Below are positions 1 through 11,332 of a stretch of DNA of 64,000 bases, piece by piece. A program made the translations under genes and the position numbers. The stretch's first letter is position 1. Each line of letters opens with the position of its first letter. This DNA comes from Archivesica marissinica. Lineage: Eukaryota; Mollusca; Bivalvia; Venerida; Vesicomyidae. The stretch is from assembly GCA_014843695.1 (NCBI GenBank), contig CM026398.1:49875579-49939578 (forward strand), read 5' to 3'. The notes under the pieces were generated by a model. That model saw only the letters and a list, made by a program, of their open reading frames with translations. It was not told the origin of the DNA and ran no database searches.

Positions 1-32
1 ATATGCAGACAATTAGTTGTTTTCAACATGTA

Positions 33-62
33 ACACGCACGCACACACGCACACACGCACTG
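33..62. repeat. CACG-type microsatellite
   Basis: Short array of cacg/caca units; the mirror copy at 60717-60790 is much longer. Confidence 0.8.
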
Positions 63-734
63 TAATTTTATTATAACACATAGCTTTCATTGTAACAAAG
101 TTTCAAGACTGGTTTCTATACAACACCATTAATTGTAAGGCTGATTTCAATATAATATTGGTTCAATATGTTGATTTATACACACCACTGATTTCAATAT
201 ATACGTTCATTATAGAGCATGCTTCCTTATAATGCTCATCATTATATTGTCGAATTCCTTATAACGCCTAGATAAGGCTAGCTATTTATTATATGTCCAA
301 TGAGAGACATCGGTCAGTTACTGCCCCTGATTACTCCCTAAAAGTAGATTGGTCCTATTAAGTGTTTTCCTCTGTTTTTATCGTTGTTTCCTTTGCACAA
401 CATGCTAGCAATGTTATCCCACTATCGCCTTTTTGTGATTATTAAATTACTATATCTCAACAGATCTCCCACAGTATATGCAATGGGTACTTATTTGTAA
501 TACAATGTTATCACTTAATTAACACATTTTTGATAAAATCCCAATTATCATACCGCAACATCTGGTTAGAGCACAACAGTAAAAACAAAGGATTCTAACT
601 AAAAGGACGTATTCACATTTTGGAATAAATCGGACTTTATCTGTCAAGGGAGGTAATAGATAATTACAGATGTCTCTCATTACACGAAACTGACAGCGAT
701 AACGTTCTGCTGTGGATCCAAGATCAATCAATAG
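63..734. other. Intergenic/intronic sequence, nothing recognised
   Basis: No coding signal in any frame and no repeat found. It mirrors 60030-60715 on the right. By comparison with the right copy it lies inside the last intron of the chitin-binding gene. Confidence 0.5.
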
Positions 735-2066
735 GTGGCCCTCTTTAATTACTTGATACCATTTTATATCGTACAATTACTGTACACAAGAAGAAGTCCA
801 TATAGCACCATATTTCTTATTTCCGAGTACACGGCCGATTTACTCATACTGCTGATTTGACTCGTTCCATTAGAGATGTCAGCGTATTAACAAGACTTTA
901 GTGCGCCCAAAGCAGATGTAATCTCGCCATTTTATCCAAGCCTTATTAACTGAAATGTAAAATTGCGTTATTATAAAATATTTGACATGATCGCTGGTTC
1001 AACCTCGGTGCCCGTCCATGCCTGGAATACTGCTCGGAGGGGCACCCATAATCTCCATACGGTGTCTGCGAGTTTAAACCACAAAACACACAAGCATAAT
1101 GCATGGTGACTGTTTTAATTTTGAATTGATGCCGGTATATAAAAGTAAAGTAACGTGTTTGTTTATTATACAGACGGATCTGTAGCCCAGTGGTAACACG
1201 CTAGACTGGTAATCCAGGGATTGCAGGTTCGATCCCCCGTCTGACCATAATAACATTAACAGTCTTTCAGATGGGACATTAAACCGAGGTCTCGTGTCGG
1301 TGCTTTACACCGTGCACGTAAAAGAACCAGAGGAGACTGGAATGGGTCTCTGTCTGTATCATTGCACTATCCTCCAAAAATCTAAAATGACTAATCTCTT
1401 CAGGTGGCGTCGCTCATATGGGCAACTGGTAGCGACGATAAATAAACGTAAAACACACACTGTTTATTATACCAGGTCTCTCCTCCACTACGTGCACGTC
1501 GTGACCTAGGTACAGCTCACAACAGGAATATGGTTCAAGGACTTCGCTGACGGAAGCCGCGCTATCGGAATCGCGTGACTCTATACATTTACATATAGAG
1601 TACCATTCGACTAACTTCCCTACTTGGCGAGACAGCAACACTTAGTGCTGGCGACGACGGATATCTGGTTTTCTTTTCGTTGGCTCCTTCAAGTGGAGCG
1701 ATCTCCTTGAAGGAAGACGGTGGGACGTAGACTTCTTGATGGCGTGAGGACCCCAGCGAAGAAACCTGAACCATTATTGCTGCTGTGAGCTGGCAAATCG
1801 TGGAGGATGTGGCCCTACAAGGGAGCCCTTTGAAAGATGATACAGGACTTGTCACCCTGAGAAGAACGAAGATGCCTTTCCAGTTGTCTACATAAACAAC
1901 TTAGATGACAACGTAAACTTCGTAGAGAAACCAGTCGCCCAAATGCCTCGGCGGAGGTGACTATAAAGAAAACTTAGTTGGATTTGTTTATTATAGTGTC
2001 ACTCACCCCTATTTAAAGGGCCAGCACTTTCTGACTTGTGAGACACCTTTTTTTATGTACATCAGT
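735..2066. mobile_element. 1.33-kb insertion present only in left arm
   Basis: The right arm passes directly from the homologue of base 2067 to that of base 734 near 60002-60025. The inserted DNA carries a complete SINE (1171-1460) and about 500 bp (1472-1975) with no gene I can name, though the element-like phrase gctggcgacgacggat recalls sequence near primer sites of LTR elements. No clear terminal repeats bound the whole insertion, so it may be a deletion from the right arm. Confidence 0.7.
1171..1460 (+). mobile_element. tRNA-derived SINE, family A, copy 1 (complete)
   Basis: The tRNA-like head has an A box (tggtaacacgc) and a B box (ggttcgatccc), followed by a conserved body (ggtctcgtgtcggtgcttta) and a tail ending ataaataaacgtaaaacacac. 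It is flanked by a perfect 11-bp target-site duplication tgtttattata (1160-1170 and 1461-1471), which fixes both ends and shows L1-like retroposition. Absent from the right arm. Confidence 0.93.
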
Positions 2067-2346
2067 CCTTCCCGAATCCTATACTTATACATGTGCTTGT
2101 TTAGTTGTATTTAATTAAAGAATATCATATACATTTAGCAACTCTACAGCTTGATGATGGAGGAAGACACACCATCAGGAGACGGAATGTAAGCCCCAGC
2201 TTCATGATAAACGAAGACATTAGCTGCTCAGCATCAAGTTGGGCAGGCCCGGCAGAACTTACAAGCAAGGAACTGTAAATGGAAAAGCTCTTATTTAAAG
2301 TGGACAGGCCCCTATTTAAACCTGTTGCTATATTTAAGTGTACAGG

Positions 2347-2610
2347 CAGACGGATCTGTAGTATGTGGTAATCCAGTGATCGTAGATTCGCCCATCTGAC
2401 CATAATAAAATTAATAGTCTTTCAGATGGGACTTTGAACTGATGTCGGTGCTTTACACCGTGCACGTAAAAGAACCAGAGGATACTCTAGAATGGGTCTC
2501 TGTCTGTATCACTGCACTATCTTCCAACAATCTAAAATGACTAATCCCTTCAGGAGGCGTCGCTCATATGGGCAACCGGTAGCGACGATAAATAAACGTA
2601 AACCACACAC
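2347..2610 (+). mobile_element. SINE family A, copy 2
   Basis: Same head, body and tail as copy 1, with a deletion in the tRNA-like head. A target duplication near gtgtagag is still visible in the right-arm version. Lies in the last intron of the chitin-binding gene. Confidence 0.88.
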
Positions 2611-2701
2611 AGGTGTAGAGTTGCTAGAGTGAACGGGCACTTCAATCACTCGTGGCGAGACACCATCGGGGATGGTGACCTTATCTATAAATAGTACTCA
2701 C

Positions 2702-5700
2702 CAATCAGATCTATTTCCGCATGGGCCGCACGTTTTTTCTGCGGGCATGCACACGTCGTATAAAGCGTCAAACGTCTCCCCAGCTTGACACATCACATGG
2801 TTGGAGAACGTGCCTCCGCTGCAGACTGTGTATCTATCACAGCGGCCAAACTCATCCAAATAGAACCCGTCTGATAAATTTGTACAGTCTGGCATCATGC
2901 CACCATGTTCACGCGGTATTTGGTCTAGAGGGACGCACTCGTTGAGTTCCGGGTGGAAAAGTTGCGTTCTGCCGTTCACGTCTGCTTTGCAAATCTTTTG
3001 GGATATCGTGCGTTCTTTGTAACACTGTATAAAGTAGGGACTCCATAGTTTCATTTGATGGGCGTGCACACCGTCTGGTTTACCTTCACAGCTCGGGAAT
3101 CTAATACCGCACGGGATACAGTGTGACACAGGACATTGAGTATGCCTATAATCGCCTGGAGTTTAAAAACAAAAGAAACAGCAATTATTTACTAACTATA
3201 GATGTGTTCAAGCATGGCATATTGGTTCCGATGTTTACACTAATATATTTACAATGTTAGCAATTATATGCACTTATAAGTCGTATTTAAAGGGCTCGCC
3301 GTATGACTAAGATTTACGGTACACAAACTAAATACGTTGAACATAAACAACTAAACAGACGGATCTGTAGTCCAGTTGTAACACGCTGGACTTGTAATCC
3401 ATGGATCGCAGGTTCGATCCCCCGTTCTGACCATAATAAAATTAACAAGTGTTTCAGATGGGACTTTAAATCGTGGTCTCGTGTCGGTGCTGTACATCGT
3501 GCACGTAAAAGAATCAGAGGAGACTCTGGAATGGGTCTCTGTCTGTATCATTGCACTATCCTCCAAAAATCTAAAATGACTAATCTCTTCAGGAGGCGTC
3601 GCTCATATGGGCAACCGGTAGCGACGATAAATAAACGTAAAGCACGTACAACTAAAGCATTATCACCATGCGTCCCCTTTTTCTTGGTTTAAACACATTT
3701 ATTTTCTATCATGTACATGCTTATTTACAAAAATTAAAATAAGGAATGGGACAGAAAGCTATACAGCTTATGGTTGCCCTCTCCTTTTTTTCTTGAATAA
3801 ACTAATCGGCAAAATGCTTAAAACGAGAAACAAAATACATTGTTAATGAATGCGACTGTTCCCCCTTAAATCATCCAACTGTTTATTGTTGATTATCCAG
3901 TTGTTTTCATGGGTTTATTGCCCCCGCAAATCATACAATACATGCAGATAGCACACTTATACTAGTATAACGTAGATACTTACATCCATTTTTAAAATTT
4001 TGCCGATTGCCACATTTGACGTTTTCAAAGTGGTCGCATTTTCCGGTTATTGAGTTGAAGAGTTGCGGATAGGAGCACTCCTGCATGTATTGTTCGTAGT
4101 ATCTGGGTACATGGTCGTACCAAGTACTGCAGTTATAATACGCCTGACACTCTGTCGGATGGGGGATCACGCCACCTTTCAACTGGCATTGTTCCGCCAC
4201 AGTCATTGGACCTGCAACATTAGATCATTATATCATCACATAGTTCTAGACTATAGCCTACTGTACCTGGCATATACGTAACCTTGCCCCTACCAGACTG
4301 ACAATTCTCCTACCTAACCAGACTCCTAACTGACTTGGCCCCTACCTGGCCTGGCCCCTACCTGACCTGGCCCCTACCTGACTTGGCCCCTACCAGACTG
4401 ACAATTCTCCTACCTAACCTGGCTCCTAACTGACTTGGCCCCTACCTGACCTGGCCCATACCTGACCTGGCCCCTACCTGACTTGGCCCCTACCAGACTG
4501 ACAATTCTCCTACCTAACCTGGCTCCTAACTGACTTGGCCCCTACCTAACCTGGCCCTTACCTGACCTGGCTCCTACCTGATGTGGCTCAGAGGTCATAA
4601 CCCTTTTTTGAAACCCAGTATCGATACAACTCTCCGACTCAATGAAACGTTCGAGACATGTAATATAATTATCATCGTTTACATTTACAATTTGTATTTA
4701 CAGTCTACATCCGTTATGTCGAATTCAGTCGGACCGAACAAAATGCTTCGACATAACCGATGTTTGACTTAACGAAATTCGATATAAACGGAGCCAGTTA
4801 TATGTAAAATGATAGTGTATGAAACGGAACTTTGATCCGACTTCGAGATAACGGAATAATTCGACATAACCGACTTTGACATAACGGACGTATAACTGTA
4901 CTATGTTATATAATTTATTGTCATTTCTAATTTTGACCGTACATTTTTTGCGATATGTTTACCTTCTTTTTTTAATAGATACAAGTTTGATATTGTATTT
5001 AATTGAATGGCATAACACAATATTTACATATTTATACATAGTGGGAATCTCGAAGAAAGTGTATTGTTTTATCGGCCCCCCCCAGTAGACCTCTGTTTTA
5101 GTTCTCGTTTGTGTTGCTAAGGAACAACTTATGTTGTATAAAATGACCAGTCATTGTTAGAGGCCGGTTCCCGTCTGCCCCTAATAAAATTAACAGTCTT
5201 TCAGATGGGACGTTAAACCGAGGTCTCGTGTCGGTTCTTTACACTGTGCACGTAAAAGAACAGAGGGGACTCTGGAATGGGTCTCTAATTGCACTATCCT
5301 CCAACACTCTAAAATGACTAATCCCTTCAGGAGGCGTCGCTCATATGAGCAACCAGTTGCGACGATAAATAAACGTAAAACACACAAGAGACGGTTCGCT
5401 ACGTCCATCGGGTTGTCCTGTATTGCTATTTGCAGTGAGAGAACTATCTTAGAGCAGATAGTTTTACTATTTACTTCGTTTTTCATCATATTCTATTGCA
5501 GTTATCACATGACATGAAACAGATAGCTGCATTATCAAAGATATACTCACATTTTTATTACAAAACACAAACTGAAAAACTAAAAATATTCCAAAATGTT
5601 TAAAACTATGTATTTATATAGTTATTGTTTTTCATGTAAAAACACACTTATCCGAAGTGTGCGTTTTCTATGTCCTCTAGTATATTGCGCCAGGACCGTG

Positions 5701-6046
5701 ATACCCAACATACGAGATCAGCCACCTATATCACATAATGATAATATAATTATTATATAATGTATGGCTTACCGACATCAGGAGTTGTAGGTCGTATGTC
5801 TACTTTACAGTCATCATAAATACTGTCCTTTGGAACGCACACGTGCGCTGTTTTGCTGAACGAGGAGCCGTACGGACAATCGGGCATCTCTACCGGTCGT
5901 CCAAACACGCATAGGAAGTAACCCTTACAGTCCAACTTGGGTATCAGCTGGTATTGACCAGGCGTTGTGCACACAGGTTTTTGGGCGCTAATAGCACCAG
6001 CGTAAACCGCAGAAAGAAGCAATACTCCGAATGCAAACATTTTCAT
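2702..6046 (-). CDS. Secreted chitin-binding protein (ChtBD2 modules), left copy, 3' end outside window
   Basis: Three coding exons on the minus strand: 5773-6046, 3984-4211 and 2702-3155. Exon 1 encodes a signal peptide (residues 1-21, hydrophobic VLLLSAVYAGA) and a six-cysteine ChtBD2/peritrophin-A module (Cys 26, 40, 46, 57, 70, 80). Exon 2 holds a second such module (Cys 100, 113, 119, 137, 150, 158). Exon 3 is cysteine-rich and carries two further divergent modules. Introns interrupt in phase 1 after exons 1 and 2 and phase 2 after exon 3, with GTAAG or GTGAGT donors and CAG acceptors, so the frame stays open throughout. By family knowledge such proteins bind chitin in extracellular matrix, gut lining or mollusc shell. 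By comparison with the right arm, the last exon lies about 60 bp beyond the window edge. All splice sites seen here are intact. Confidence 0.85.
3356..3647 (+). mobile_element. SINE family A, copy 3
   Basis: Complete element flanked by the 9-bp duplication acaactaaa (3347-3355 and 3648-3656). Lies in intron 2 of the chitin-binding gene, opposite to its transcription. Confidence 0.9.
4285..4590. repeat. Minisatellite of ctgacctggcccctac-type units
   Basis: Nested array of 17-18-bp units (cctgacctggcccctac, with gactgacaattctcctacct interleaved) forming a higher-order period near 105 bp. Lies in intron 1 of the chitin-binding gene. Confidence 0.9.
4701..4898. mobile_element. pogo-like MITE, type 1 (left arm only)
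   Basis: 198 bp bounded by terminal inverted repeats cagtctacatccgttatgtc / gacataacggacgtataactg and flanked by TA on both sides. Similar internal motifs (gacataaccga, ccgacttcgagata) occur in the copy at 26726-26918. The TIR style and TA target fit Tc1/pogo-type non-autonomous elements. Confidence 0.85.
5164..5388 (+). mobile_element. SINE family A, copy 4, 5'-truncated
   Basis: Retains the end of the B-box region, the body and the tail, but lacks most of the tRNA-like head. In the right arm only 57 bp of its 3' end remain (57030-57086). Confidence 0.85.
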
Positions 6047-6135
6047 AAATTAGGTATTAATTACACGAAGAAATACTATCACTTTTATCTCATTGCGTTC
6101 AGTCTGGAATGAAGAACATGGTGCAGAGTGTTGCC

Positions 6136-6143
6136 TATTTATA
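6136..6143 (-). promoter_or_regulatory. TATA box of chitin-binding gene, left copy
   Basis: Reverse complement TATAAATA, identical context to the right copy, with the same initiator-like sequence about 33 bp downstream on the minus strand. Conserved between arms. Confidence 0.7.
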
Positions 6144-6407
6144 GGCAGTGGAAACCCGTCTTTGGGTTGGGTTTATCTTTATTGAGTAAACACATTAACG
6201 CATCTAAATGACGCAGCACGTCACGGAAGCACAGACGACGATATTTATGAATGCATATGCACACCTTAATCCGTCTCTGAACTAATGAATTGTCACATTA
6301 TGAACAGTTATTAGCTAGTTCCGTAATGAGTAACATTTCGTCTATCTGGAAAATATATGTTATCTGTAATGTATGAACGTCTTAGTGGTCATAAATTAGC
6401 TATAAAA

Positions 6408-6472
6408 CGTTGTTACTAAATATTGCGGTCGATTATTTAAAGACATTACTAAATATTGCGGTCGATTATATA
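6408..6472. repeat. 35-bp tandem repeat, 2 copies
   Basis: Two units containing actaaatattgcggtcgatt, upstream of the chitin-binding gene promoter. Expanded to 8 in the right arm. Confidence 0.9.
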
Positions 6473-6871
6473 AGATGGCTTGTCATTCATTCAGTCGTAT
6501 CAACCACACACTATTGTTGTCTGGAATTCAAAACCAATTATTTTAATATTATAAAATTTGTTAAAGATCTTTTTGATACACCATTGGCTTGACACTATAT
6601 ATGCAAAACGCTTAGGACATGTCCAAGCATATATGTATTTAATGACACCCCGTCACTATCAGAGTAATTAATTCTCGACCATACAAACACACCAGTAGTT
6701 CTTGATTTGTGTGTATTTATCAGCGTAATATCGCTTTTGTCAATGGGCGGCCCAACTCATTAATAGATTTCTCAAATGAACATTGTGTGAGATAAGCATA
6801 CAGATAATTGAAACAAAACGCGCAAACACAGGACGTTTGCGACTATATATCATTGTATACTGATTTAAGAA

Positions 6872-7122
6872 CACTGTAGTCCAGTGGTAACAAGCTGGAC
6901 TTGTAATCCAGGGATCGCAGGTTCGATCCCCCGTCTGACACTAATAAAATTAACAGTCTTTCAGATGGGACTTTAAACCGAGGTCTTGTGTTGGTGCTGT
7001 ACACCGTGCACGTAAAAGAACCAGAGGAGACTCTGGAATGGGTCTCTGTCTGTGTCATTGTACTATCCTCCAAAAATCTAAAATGACTAATCTCTTCAGG
7101 AGGCGTCGCTCATATGGGCAAC
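6872..7122 (+). mobile_element. SINE family A, copy 5, 3'-truncated
   Basis: tRNA-like head (tggtaacaagc ... ggttcgatccc) and body present; it stops at catatgggcaac, without the tail. Confidence 0.88.
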
Positions 7123-7389
7123 ACTTTACATCAATAAATATTATGGGCATATACCAAATATGGTTAAATTTGTTAAGTTAATGCAATTACAAAATGAAAA
7201 TGCAGTTCGGGAATTATCTTTATACATTTGCAAAGCATTTGAACGTCGTAGATCAATTGTCAATATCTAAACAGATCTTAATAGTTAATATTGTTTTCAA
7301 TGATTAATACTCAATTCGTGTTGTTTTGTTTGTTTGTTTGTGTGCGTTGTTTTTGTTTATAAGAATGTATGTCTCTCCTATAATTGGTC

Positions 7390-7669
7390 GTTGAGATTAG
7401 TGTCCGTCACCATATTACCATACATGTTTCACTTTGTAATGTTTTGTATTGATGCTTTGTTGAGATTAGTGTCCGTCACCATATTACCATACATGTTTCA
7501 CTTTGTAATGTTTTGTATTGATGCTTTGTTGAGATTAGTGTCCGTCACCATATTACCATACATGTTTCACTTTGTAATGTTTTGTATTGATGCTTTGTTG
7601 AGATTAGTGTCCGTCACCATATTACCATACATGTTTCACTTTATAAAGTTTTGTATTGATGCTTTGTTC
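7390..7669. repeat. 69-bp tandem repeat, 4 copies
   Basis: Units start gttgagattagtgtccgtca and end tattgatgcttt. Because 69 is a multiple of three, the array reads as an open frame of 23-residue repeats; nothing else supports coding. Confidence 0.95.
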
Positions 7670-7683
7670 ATTGGCCTGAAATG

Positions 7684-7754
7684 GCTTATTACGAAATAAA
7701 GTTATATCATTATTATCATTTATGATAATGATATAACTTTATTTCGTAATAAGC
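7684..7754. repeat. Perfect 30-bp-arm hairpin
   Basis: Arms gcttattacgaaataaagtt... and its exact complement, separated by about 11 bp. It directly abuts the 69-bp array. It could be a miniature foldback element or a replication-derived inverted repeat. Confidence 0.95.
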
Positions 7755-8118
7755 AACATATTGCAGGGTGTATATTCTGAATCATCACGATTTGGTTAAT
7801 AAATAAATAAAGGTTAATAAATAAAGATTATTTTACAATAATTGCAAAGTAAGCTTGAACATCTTATATTAATCACTCTCATTGGCGCAGAGTTTGGTTA
7901 ATAGACACTAGACGAAAGATAACATATCATCTAGGTGTACACTGTTGAACCCAGTAATTAAGCTAATGTTTCCTTATTCGAATATACTTCATTAGAGAAA
8001 CTGCCTGTCAACAGTTCGTCCCAGTTTCTCAGATCTATTATGTGTTTGAATACGTTACTTCAAAAACGTCTGCTGTGATGACAAATACAGATGAGAAATT
8101 ACAGCCATAGTATAATAT
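7755..8118. other. Non-coding spacer
   Basis: AT-rich; no gene or repeat beyond a short aataaataaagg duplication near 7798-7828. Mirrors 53865-54231. Confidence 0.5.
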
Positions 8119-8128
8119 TACTCATACT

Positions 8129-8425
8129 GGTGTGTGTTTTACGTTTATTTATTGCTGCTACCGGTTGCCCATATGAGCGACGCCTCCTGAAGAGATTAGT
8201 CATCTTAGATTTTTGGAGGATAGTGTAATAATACAGAGTGAGAGAGACCCATTCCAGAGTCTCCTCTGGTTTTTTTACGTGCACGGTGTAAAGCACCGAC
8301 ACGAGACCTCGGTTTAACGTCCCATCTGAAAGACTGTTAATTTTATTAGGGTCAGACGGGGGATCGAACCTGCGATCCCTGGATTACCAGTATAGCGTGT
8401 TACCACTGGGCTACAGATCCGTCTG
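8129..8425 (-). mobile_element. SINE family A, copy 6
   Basis: Complete reverse-oriented element with a perfect 10-bp target duplication tactcatact (8119-8128 and 8426-8435). Confidence 0.92.
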
Positions 8426-8499
8426 TACTCATACTACAATATAAAACAGCATTTATATATTTAAGTACGGTAACACAGGAAAGGATGAGGGAGAATAGC

Positions 8500-8965
8500 A
8501 GTTGGAGTCACATGGAAGGATGAGAATGTGGGATGTTGAGTGAGAACAAGATAGATAAGGAGGGAGACGAGGATGAGGAGGAGGTAGAATAGGATGATGA
8601 TGAGGGAGGAGAGGATGATGATGAGGGAGGAGAGAATGATGATGAGGGAGGCGAGTATGATGATGAGGGAGGAGAGTATGATGAGGAGGGATGAGAGGAG
8701 GAGTAGGGGAGAGGAGAGGAGGATGAGAGAATGAGGGATGAGGAGGATGAGGGAGGAGATGGTGAGGAGGAGGAGATGATGAGGAGGGAGGAGAGGATGA
8801 TGATAAGGGAGGAGAGGATGAGGAGGAGGGGATGATGAGGGATGAGAGGATGGTGAGGAGGGTGAAGAGGATGCTGAGGAGGGAGGAGAGCAAAGTAGTA
8901 GGAGTGATATGGAAGGATGAGAATATGGGATGTTGAGGGAGAAAAGGATGGATGACGAGGGAGAA
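8500..8965. repeat. Purine-rich GAGGATGAT tandem array
   Basis: About 460 bp of gaggatgatgatgaggga-like units. The minus strand is open in three frames as Ser/Pro/Leu low-complexity peptide, which is the signature of a simple repeat and not of a gene. The strong purine/pyrimidine strand bias could favour triplex or slipped structures. Confidence 0.92.
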
Positions 8966-9153
8966 GAACACACACTGTATGTATTGTTAAAATCATAAAG
9001 CAAACTGAAGATACAGCCCATTCTTTACGTAGTTAAACATCATTTCTATAGTTCAATAGTTATTAGTTACCTTTTCAACCTCTTTCAAAACGAGCCGGAA
9101 TATGTTGTGGTCGTCTTGCATTCTTTCGACCCATCATCCAGAGTGTCAAGCTA

Positions 9154-9366
9154 CAGGGGCGTAGCTTGACCGGAATCGATGTGTAGGCCAACTTAAAACT
9201 TAAGACGGGAGAGGGGTCCGGTGGTCGTCCCCAGGAAAGCTATTTATAGCGTAATATAATTTAATCCTGGCCTCCCGATTTTTGTTGCAGAATTTGCATT
9301 TTTAATTTTTCGATTTTTCGGGGGGGGGGGGAAAGCCTACACGGCCTATAGTAAGCTACGCCAATG
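9154..9366. mobile_element. hAT-like MITE (caggggcgtagc ends)
   Basis: Terminal inverted repeats caggggcgtagctt / aagctacgccaatg, about 213 bp with an internal poly-G run. Flanks share agcta, compatible with a decayed 8-bp target duplication. Confidence 0.75.
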
Positions 9367-9540
9367 AGCTATACTCTAATATGAAGCGTAACAATGCCAA
9401 CTATGCTGATGTTGTGATGAGTTTGTTTTTTGAAATATTTTAGTGATGTTCGAGTCCCACTTCAGATCGTCGGGGAGGGTGGCTGCTAGGTAATACGATG
9501 ATGCATTTTCTTGGAATTGTTGGAGCACCACTGTGGCCTG

Positions 9541-9670
9541 GAGGTTATAAAACCTTTCTCCAGTCTCAAAACTCAGTCTCAATTGTCTGATTGGTTCAGC
9601 TGACAGTACCACTCAGAATCAACCAATCAGATCACTTGAGCTTGAGATCTGAGAAAAGTTTTATAACCTC
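9541..9670. mobile_element. Foldback MITE (gaggttataaaa ends)
   Basis: Nearly palindromic: gaggttataaaa...ctcagtctcaa...ctgattggtt on one side and aaccaatcag...ttgagctt...ttttataacctc on the other, with a short loop. Confidence 0.85.
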
Positions 9671-9916
9671 GGGGCTTCACAAGCTGTAGCAATTTGATGA
9701 TTTGCTGATGATGCCCATTAAATATAATGTCTTGGTTTTGAATTTCCCAATGTAGTTTCTCAATGTCAAGATATATTGCTGACGTATAAGGTATATATTG
9801 TTACAGCTTTCAGTATGTATCTTTAGCGACTAAACGTCTCGATGCACATGCTATATGCATGCAATCAGTTGTTTTCAGCTCGATTGTGCAACACGTATTT
9901 ATAACATTAGATTAAT

Positions 9917-10190
9917 CGTTCTCGAGACCTATTTCCTTGTGGAATCCACAGCATCCAGGGAGAGAGAGAGGGAGAGAGATAGAGGGAGAGAGAGAGAGAG
10001 AGAGAGGGAGAGAGAGGGAGAGAGAGGGAGAGAGAGGGAGAGAGAGGGAGATAGAGAGAGATGGAGAGGGAGAGAGAGAGAAGAGGAAATGTGGATTTAA
10101 GTGTATTGACTATCTTGGTTTTGACGGAGTTCGAATTCACAACATCTGGGTTACAAGGCGGACAGCGTACCCATCACACCGCGGAGGCTC
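9917..10190 (-). mobile_element. tRNA-derived SINE family E with GA tract
   Basis: Minus strand reads gatgggtacgctgtccgcct ... gttgtgaattcgaactcc, a tRNA-like head with a degenerate B box, then a body containing a (GAGAGAGG)n tract at 9957-10085. The body end (ctcgagaacgattaat) resembles that of family B. Confidence 0.7.
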
Positions 10191-10315
10191 CATACAGGTC
10201 ATTTTCAAATGCTCCTGAAAACTGCACTATTTACTGCCACATTAATATTATATTATCGCGTGACGCAAAAGATGAATTGTATTACAAAGAAGAATTGGGG
10301 GTGATGGTAAAGTCG

Positions 10316-10565
10316 CACCAACATCTAAGATCATATGTCGCCTCTCCGGATAGTACTGGTAGAGGAAGACTCCAGGTTCCACTCCGAGCAGTATTTACTG
10401 CACGGGCGGACACCCGGGTAGAACCACCGACCTTCCACAAGCCAGCTAGATAGCTTCCTCACTTTAAAGCATTCGACACCCCAGTGGGATTCGAACCTGC
10501 AGCCGTGAGGTACAGGTGGCTTGAAGTCAATGACTTTAACAACTCTGTCACGGAGGCCTTCAGAA
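10316..10565 (-). mobile_element. tRNA-derived SINE family D
   Basis: Minus strand: ggcctccgtgacagagttgt as A-box region and ggttcgaatcccactggggt as B box, followed by a body with cgggtgtccgcccgtgcagt. A related piece occurs at 63100-63296. Confidence 0.78.
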
Positions 10566-10895
10566 AGCCAGGGTACTTAATAATATAGCATGCACTCAAT
10601 AATATCACACATCCTGTTTTACTATCCTGGTAGACACTCGTCAATGTGTACGTAATCAAATACGTGTAATCCTTTCGTCAAATACATCATTTTAAACTAT
10701 GTTTACCCCCGCATTGTGCTGAGTGGCGTTCCGCCTATGGTATGACGTTATTTACACCCATTACTTGCCACGGTCACTTGAGATTGTTATGAATATTTGC
10801 TAGTGCTACATGCGAACAAATATATAATGCATGTACAATGGATATATATTATATTTGTTTTACTCAACACATTTTCAGATATTATATCTAACCCC
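10566..10895. other. Non-coding spacer
   Basis: No gene or repeat recognised. Mirrors 51012-51350. Confidence 0.5.
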
Positions 10896-11332
10896 TTAAA
10901 GCGACATTACATCGCAAAAACCAAATAAAATGCATTTGTGCACGTATACATGCATTGCTATTACAAATTCTTCCGAATAAAGTATGATTTCATATAACGG
11001 TCATCCATGCTCCTGAATTGACGTTTGTTTGTCATTGGAGTCAATACTAAACACGCTGATACTTTCGTTTAGAGATAAAGATATGGCACAAATGTGAGAC
11101 ATCATGGTAAATATGTACCATATCTCGTGTTATTCAGGATAAACGCGTTGTATTACGCATGAATGTCGACCCTATTTACATTATTTTATTATGTCAACAA
11201 ACCGCGTATACGACGTTTGTTTATTTGTTGAAATACTCAGTTTTTGAGGCAAATAATTGGAAAAAATATTTCCATATAATAGCGAATTACATTCTGCAGA
11301 CATTTGTTTTCGCCGATGTAGTGTCGCTTTAA
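10896..11332. mobile_element. MITE with TTAA-bounded ends
   Basis: Inverted ends ttaaagcgacattacatcgc / gccgatgtagtgtcgctttaa, with similarity continuing ~15 bp inward, about 437 bp in all. TTAA at both limits would suit a piggyBac-type target, but assignment to a superfamily is inference. Confidence 0.75.

Noticed and set aside
1183..1245. tRNA gene-like sequence with A and B boxes
   Set aside because: Part of a dispersed SINE with identical body and tail at many sites and target duplications; not a functional tRNA gene.
1472..1975. Possible LTR retrotransposon piece
   Set aside because: A suggestive phrase (gctggcgacgacgg) only; no paired LTR, no gag or pol motif found.
7334..7699. 121-residue repeated-peptide frame (190 residues on the right, 54287-54859)
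   Set aside because: Open only because the 69-bp unit is a multiple of three; copy number differs between arms.
8453..9021. Three overlapping Ser/Pro/Leu-rich frames of 160-190 residues (and mirror at 52903-53499)
   Set aside because: Low-complexity reading of the purine array in all three minus frames; no start context, no conservation beyond the repeat.
9855..10453. Frames through the GA tract (Arg/Glu-rich) and mirror 51463-52068
   Set aside because: Frame passes through a microsatellite and two SINEs; no independent coding evidence.
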